A stretch of DNA of 64,000 nt from Pseudomonadota bacterium. Its GTDB lineage: Bacteria > Myxococcota_A > UBA796 > GCA-2862545. Positions 58,683-64,000 of this stretch are shown piece after piece. Position 1 is the first letter of the stretch. Each line of letters opens with the position of its first letter. The stretch covers positions 1 to 64,000 of the forward strand of contig CANNIZ010000023.1 of the NCBI GenBank assembly GCA_947505245.1, written 5' to 3'. Under the pieces are notes generated by a model. That model was not told the DNA's origin. It made no database searches and worked only from the letters and a program-made list of their open reading frames with translations. A program made the translations under genes and the position numbers.

Positions 58683-59992
58683 CCGAGCGCCCACGCGAGC
58701 AGTCCGCTCCCCGCAGCCCCCGCGAGCACCGCCGGCAGCGGCGCATGAAATCGCAGGATCGCCACCGCCGACGCGATCGCGATCCCACACGCGACGACGT
58801 CGACCGCGCCGTCGTGCACGAGCACGTGCATCCCGAACCACAGCGCGAGGTTCGCGATCACGCCAACCACCGCCGCCGTGATCGCCGACAACGCCGCCGT
58901 GAGCGACCGCTTCCCGCGCAGCGCCTCGACCCACGGCGCCCCGACGAAGATCCACAAGAAACACGGCGCGAACGTCACCCAGGTCGTCAGCGTGGCCCCC
59001 AGGAAGCCCGCGAGCAGCGGGGACATCGACCCCGGGTTGCGGGCCGCGGCAAGGAAGCCGACGTACTCGACCACCATGATGAGCGGCCCCGGCGTGGTCT
59101 CCGCCATTCCGAGCCCGTCGAGCATCTCGGGCGGCGTGAGCCAGTGGTAGTTCTCGACCGCCTGCTGCGCGATGTACGCGAGCACCGCGTAGGCGCCGCC
59201 GAACGTGACCACCGCCGCTCCGCTGAAGAACAGCGCGATCCGCGTGAACACGTTCTCCCGCCCCAGCACAGCCCACAGCGCGCCGACCGGAGCGAGCCAG
59301 ATCACCAGCCAGATCGCCGCCGTCTGAAGGGCACGGCCGACCGACGGCCGCGCGTGCTCCGGCACCTGCCGATCGAGCAGCGCGTCGATCACGCCGACCT
59401 TCCCCTCGGGTGGTTTGACCACCACGAACCGCTCGGGCCACACACGACCGCCGAACAGCCCGATCGCCCCCGCCAGCACGACCACGAGCGGGAACGGCGC
59501 GTGAAACCCCGCCAGCGCGATGAACGCCCCGACCGCGAGCGCGACCATCACCGGGTTCTTGAGCACGCGCTTGCCGATGCGCACGATCGCCTCGATCACC
59601 ACAGCGAGCACCGCCGCCTTCACCCCGAAAAGCGCGGCCCCAACCGCTGCGACGTCGTGAAACTCGAGGTACACCGCTGAGAGCGCCAGCAGCGCGACAT
59701 ACCCGGGCAACACGAACAGCCCGCCCGCGACGAGCCCGCCGGGGACGCCGTGCAGGAGCCAGCCGATGTACGTCGCCAATTGCTGGGCTTCCGGGCCGGG
59801 CAACAACATGCAGTAGTTCAGCGCGTGCAGGAACCGATCCTCCCCGATCCAGCGCTTCTCCTCGACGAGCGTCTTGTGCATCACCGCGATCTGCGCGGCC
59901 GGCCCGCCGAACGAGTTCAGCCCGATGCCCGCCCACACGCGCGCCGCCTCACCGAATGAGACGCCATGATCCTCGTCACCCGAAACCTGCAC
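58673..59992 (-). CDS. chrA: chromate efflux transporter family protein ChrA
   Basis: This is a 439-residue protein. GTG at 59992 is chosen because GGAG is five bases upstream; an ATG at 60043 would add 17 residues without a Shine-Dalgarno. The two homologous CHR halves are visible: '[20 protein letters not shown]' with '[16 protein letters not shown]' in the first, and '[15 protein letters not shown]' with '[19 protein letters not shown]' in the second. The family exports chromate, though many members probably move other oxyanions such as sulfate. It lies beside aspS in a divergent arrangement. Confidence 0.93.
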   Translation of the reverse strand: MQVSGDEDHGVSFGEAARVWAGIGLNSFGGPAAQIAVMHKTLVEEKRWIGEDRFLHALNYCMLLPGPEAQQLATYIGWLLHGVPGGLVAGGLFVLPGYVALLALSAVYLEFHDVAAVGAALFGVKAAVLAVVIEAIVRIGKRVLKNPVMVALAVGAFIALAGFHAPFPLVVVLAGAIGLFGGRVWPERFVVVKPPEGKVGVIDALLDRQVPEHARPSVGRALQTAAIWLVIWLAPVGALWAVLGRENVFTRIALFFSGAAVVTFGGAYAVLAYIAQQAVENYHWLTPPEMLDGLGMAETTPGPLIMVVEYVGFLAAARNPGSMSPLLAGFLGATLTTWVTFAPCFLWIFVGAPWVEALRGKRSLTAALSAITAAVVGVIANLALWFGMHVLVHDGAVDVVACGIAIASAVAILRFHAPLPAVLAGAAGSGLLAWALGYG

Positions 59993-60060
59993 GCCCGCTC
60001 CAAGACCGTCCGCGAGTATCCCGCCGACGCTCGGGTTACGCATGCAAAGGAGGAGGAAAC

Positions 60061-61838
<1,778 letters not shown>

Positions 61839-61842
<4 letters not shown>

Positions 61843-62417
61843 GCGGCGCCTACTCCACCAAGGTCGACGACGCCTCGGTGTTCGTCGCGGAGCAATTCCG
61901 CGACAAATTCCGCAAGCAGACGACCATCCCCTACCTGACCCACCTGTGGGCGGTGGCGGCGTTGGTGGGGGAACACGGCGGCGACGAAGATCAGATCGTC
62001 GCCGCGCTGCTGCACGACGTCCTCGAGGACTGCCCGAACGTCAAAGCGGCCGACCTCCGCGCCCGCTTCGGCGACCGCGTCACAGGCTTCGTGCTCGCGC
62101 TCTCCGACGCCGTCGAGCACCCGAAGCCGCCCTGGCGCGAGCGAAAAGAGAACTACCTCGCCCACCTCGCGTCCGAGTCCGCCGATCTCAAGCTGATCTC
62201 CGCCGCCGACAAGCTGCACAATTGTCGCAGCATCCTCCGCGACCACCGCGCCATCGGCGACACGATCTTCTCGCGTTTCAACGCGCCAAAACACGACACC
62301 CTCTGGTACTTCCGCTCCCTCGTGGACGCGCTCGGAACCGGCTGGGATCACATCATCCTGGTGGAACTTCGCGAAGCCGTGCATGATTTACATTCGGTGT
62401 CGCAGACTCCGATCTAG
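61839..62417 (+). CDS. HD domain phosphohydrolase (SpoT/MESH1-like)
   Basis: The 192-residue protein starts with GTG at 61839, overlapping aspS. It has an HD hydrolase pattern: '[20 protein letters not shown]', '[13 protein letters not shown]', then '[18 protein letters not shown]' and '[18 protein letters not shown]', close to the hydrolase domain of RelA/SpoT proteins (small alarmone hydrolase). It probably removes the 3' pyrophosphate of (p)ppGpp or acts on another nucleotide. Coupling to aspS is plausible for stringent-type regulation but unproven. Confidence 0.88.
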
Positions 62418-62428
62418 GGGAGCCCCAC

Positions 62429-62809
62429 GTGGCGTTGACGGAACAGGAAAAGCGCGAGTTCGCCGAGCGTTTCAAGGCCGAGCTGGCCGAGAAATACCCG
62501 ACGGCCACGCCCGAGCCGCCGCCCCTGCCGCCGCCAGACCCGGAAGCGGAGCGCGAGGCCGAGCTTCAGAAGCTCAAGCTCGCCGTGCAGGACGAGTTCT
62601 ACCGGGCGAACAACTTCACCCGCCACGTCGACTCGAAGGGCCAGGAGCGCTGGTTCTCGCCGGAGGAGTACGAGGAGCGGCGCAAGCGGCGGCGAAAGAA
62701 GAAAGAGACGAACAACGCGCCGAACCGGCCGGTGTCGATGCGCCGCATCGCTGTGATCGCCGTTGGGCTCGTGGCGGCCGTCATCGTGGGATGGATGATG
62801 CGGCCTTAG
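62429..62809 (+). CDS. C-terminally anchored membrane protein
   Basis: The 126-residue protein has GTG at 62429 with AGGGGAG upstream. It has an acidic coiled-coil N-terminus ('TEQEKREFAERFKAELAEK'), a Pro-rich linker, 'FTRHVDSKGQERWFSPEEY', a strongly basic run and a single C-terminal helix ('IAVIAVGLVAAVIVGWMM'). No family recognised. The 3' end overlaps the convergent gene by 29 bases. Confidence 0.75.
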   Translation: MALTEQEKREFAERFKAELAEKYPTATPEPPPLPPPDPEAEREAELQKLKLAVQDEFYRANNFTRHVDSKGQERWFSPEEYEERRKRRRKKKETNNAPNRPVSMRRIAVIAVGLVAAVIVGWMMRP

Positions 62810-63299
62810 GAACCGTGGAACGTCGCGTGCCCGCCGCGGCGCGACCGCAAATGAACGCCACGACCGTCGTCGGGATCGCCCATTGCAGCACCCAAAGCGC
62901 GAACAGCAGCGAGGGCTCGCCGGACGCCGTGGTGGCGCCGTCTGCGATCGCCGATCCGCTGATCACCTGCTGGGCGAGCACCCCGAGCAGGACGACGCCG
63001 AGCACGCCCCCGACGGCCCACTCGACCGCGGGCCAGCGCACGCCCAAAACGCCGACGGAGCCGACCCCGAGGAAGGTTGCGGGCAATCCCGACCCGATCG
63101 TTGTCAGGCCGATCAACACGAAGTCGCTCCAGACGGCGTGCTGAGGGGCCGCGAGCAGGAGCGCGCCGACCTCGAGGGCGAAAACGGCGAACACGACGCC
63201 CGAGGGGATGGTGAGCCAGACCAGGTCACCTCGCCGGTCACTCGGCTCGGAATCCGGCGCCGCCTTTCGTGGAGCTGGTCTATCGATGACGCTGGTCAC
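62781..63299 (-). CDS. integral membrane protein of unknown function
   Basis: The 172-residue protein has GTG at 63299 overlapping the upstream TGA (GTGA). Four helices are visible ('LTIPSGVVFAVFALEVGALLL', 'FVLIGLTTIGSGLPATFLG', 'AVGGVLGVVLLGVLAQQVI' and 'LFALWVLQWAIPTTVVAFI'). The N-terminus is basic. No family recognised. Its coupling to a nucleotide-sugar dehydratase suggests a role in glycan or envelope work, by context only. Confidence 0.72.
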   Translation of the reverse strand: MTSVIDRPAPRKAAPDSEPSDRRGDLVWLTIPSGVVFAVFALEVGALLLAAPQHAVWSDFVLIGLTTIGSGLPATFLGVGSVGVLGVRWPAVEWAVGGVLGVVLLGVLAQQVISGSAIADGATTASGEPSLLFALWVLQWAIPTTVVAFICGRAAAGTRRSTVPKAASSIPR

Positions 63300-64000
63300 G
63301 AGATCCCAGCAACGGATGCGGCGTCGCCAGGCACGTTCACGCGCCACGCCGCCAGATCGCGCGCACACGCGGATGCAGCATCCGCGCCCGCAGCGTCTCG
63401 GTACCAGGCCGCCGACCGGTCGATCGCCTCCTCCCAACCCCAGCGCGGACGCCATCCGAGCTTGTCTCGCGTCTGTGAGACATCGAGGCGCAGCAGGTGC
63501 GTTTCGCGAGGCGCCGTAGGATCCCGCTCCACCCGATGTGCGGCCCCAGGCCAGCTGCGGTTGAAGCGAGTCACGATGTCCCCAACCGTCGCAACCCCCC
63601 CGTCGTCCGGGCCGAAGTTCCAGCCACGGCACCACGCGGGCGCCTCATCGGTCAGCATCCGCTCGGCCAGCGCCACGTAGCCACCCACCGCGTCGAGCAC
63701 GTGCTGCCAGGGCCTCACGGCCTCGGGCATCCGGATCACGAGCGCCCGACCAGCGGCGGCCGCGCGCGCGGCGTCGGGAACGATGCGATCCGCGGCCCAG
63801 TCCCCACCGCCAACAACGTTCCCGGCCCGCACGCTCGCGAGTTGGATGCCATGGTGTGAAAGCTTGTTCGTTGGGAAGTACGCTTCCCGGTACGCCGCGA
63901 CCACCAATTCCGTGCCGGCCTTGCTCGCAGCGTACGGCTCGTGGCCCCCCAGAGGATCGGTCTCTCGGTGGGGTCGGCCCTCAGCGTTGGGCTCGTAGCA
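63296..64000 (-). CDS. rfbG: CDP-glucose 4,6-dehydratase-like protein, N-terminus beyond the window
   Basis: The frame is open to the window edge, so only the C-terminal 234 residues are seen. 'PLGGHEPYAASKAGTELVV' contains the active-site Tyr and Lys of extended SDR dehydratases, and 'SVRAGNVVGGGDWAADRIVPD' with 'RPWQHVLDAVGGYVALAERM' is typical of RfbG. It would make CDP-4-keto-6-deoxyglucose for 3,6-dideoxy sugars. Other glycan genes probably lie just outside the window. It overlaps the membrane-protein gene by GTGA. Confidence 0.88.
   Translation of the reverse strand, partial: CYEPNAEGRPHRETDPLGGHEPYAASKAGTELVVAAYREAYFPTNKLSHHGIQLASVRAGNVVGGGDWAADRIVPDAARAAAAGRALVIRMPEAVRPWQHVLDAVGGYVALAERMLTDEAPAWCRGWNFGPDDGGVATVGDIVTRFNRSWPGAAHRVERDPTAPRETHLLRLDVSQTRDKLGWRPRWGWEEAIDRSAAWYRDAAGADAASACARDLAAWRVNVPGDAASVAGIS

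Noticed and set aside
57584..59680. 698-codon frame across the lipoprotein and chrA region
   Set aside because: Spans genes on both strands with unrelated functions; composition is that of an antisense frame.
60041..60043. ATG start for chrA
   Set aside because: No Shine-Dalgarno, and it lies in the aspS leader; GTG at 59992 has GGAG five bases upstream.

Overview
The window is about 64 kb of very GC-rich, tightly packed bacterial chromosome: 62 protein genes, no rRNA, no recognisable tRNA, no CRISPR array. The organism looks like an uncultivated member of the Myxococcota or a close deltaproteobacterial relative. This is an inference from four secreted proteins ending in an Asp/Thr-rich linker, a Cys, a hydrophobic stretch and an Arg tail (MYXO-CTERM-like), an AgmX-type lipoprotein, Hanks-type kinases fused to GAF and sulfatase-modifying-factor domains, an HDOD protein and many lipoproteins of unknown role. 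Most genes sit in overlapping runs (ATGA, GTGA, TGATG, TAGTG junctions), so translational coupling should be widespread.

Region by region: 1-940 holds the end of an unknown gene and a lamin-tail lipoprotein. 945-10684 (minus) is a ten-gene run: phasin-like protein, short PhaE-like subunit, two class III PHA synthase paralogues, acyl-CoA synthetase, lipoprotein, beta-barrel-like outer membrane protein, two alpha/beta hydrolases and a MarC protein; the PHA regulator phaR is divergent at 10829. 11303-11561 is a cluster of small repeats. 11637-14964 (minus) encodes an oligopeptide-type binding lipoprotein with small envelope proteins. 15060-23925 mixes lipoproteins, a PstS-OmpA fusion, an acyltransferase, an SDR protein, an HDOD protein and a phosphodiester glycosidase-like lipoprotein. 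23922-28666 has a kinase-FGE fusion, a PDZ-thioredoxin protein and a DUF4143 ATPase with an unusually clear promoter/operator. 28683-37265 carries mnmG, small proteins, rfbB, a calcium-binding-repeat surface protein and a GAF-kinase. 37293-42373 (minus) is an AgmX-like lipoprotein, a GH31 sulfoquinovosidase-like lipoprotein, a membrane lipoprotein and rlmI. 42410-48010 has a REP-associated transposase, tandem UbiA-type proteins and a beta-helix surface protein. 47967-52937 has a HelD-like helicase, a secreted trypsin-like protease and a YhhN protein. 52906-57778 (minus) is the most unusual cassette: a trypsin-like protease, a secreted helical protein, a membrane protein with a ubiquitin-like N-terminus and a RING-like C-terminus, a nucleotidyltransferase-like/methyltransferase fusion and a Cys-rich lipoprotein. 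57834-64000 ends with a lipoprotein, chrA, aspS, an HD-domain protein, two membrane proteins and a truncated CDP-glucose dehydratase gene.

Across the window, promoters often show a TAnnnT box 11-23 bases before the start, with the Shine-Dalgarno sequence almost at the predicted transcript end, and many signal peptides are very short and lack Lys/Arg. Both look like lineage habits. The main candidate for an undescribed system is the ubiquitin-like/RING cassette; the second is the operon joining envelope lipid or ester handling to PHA storage.
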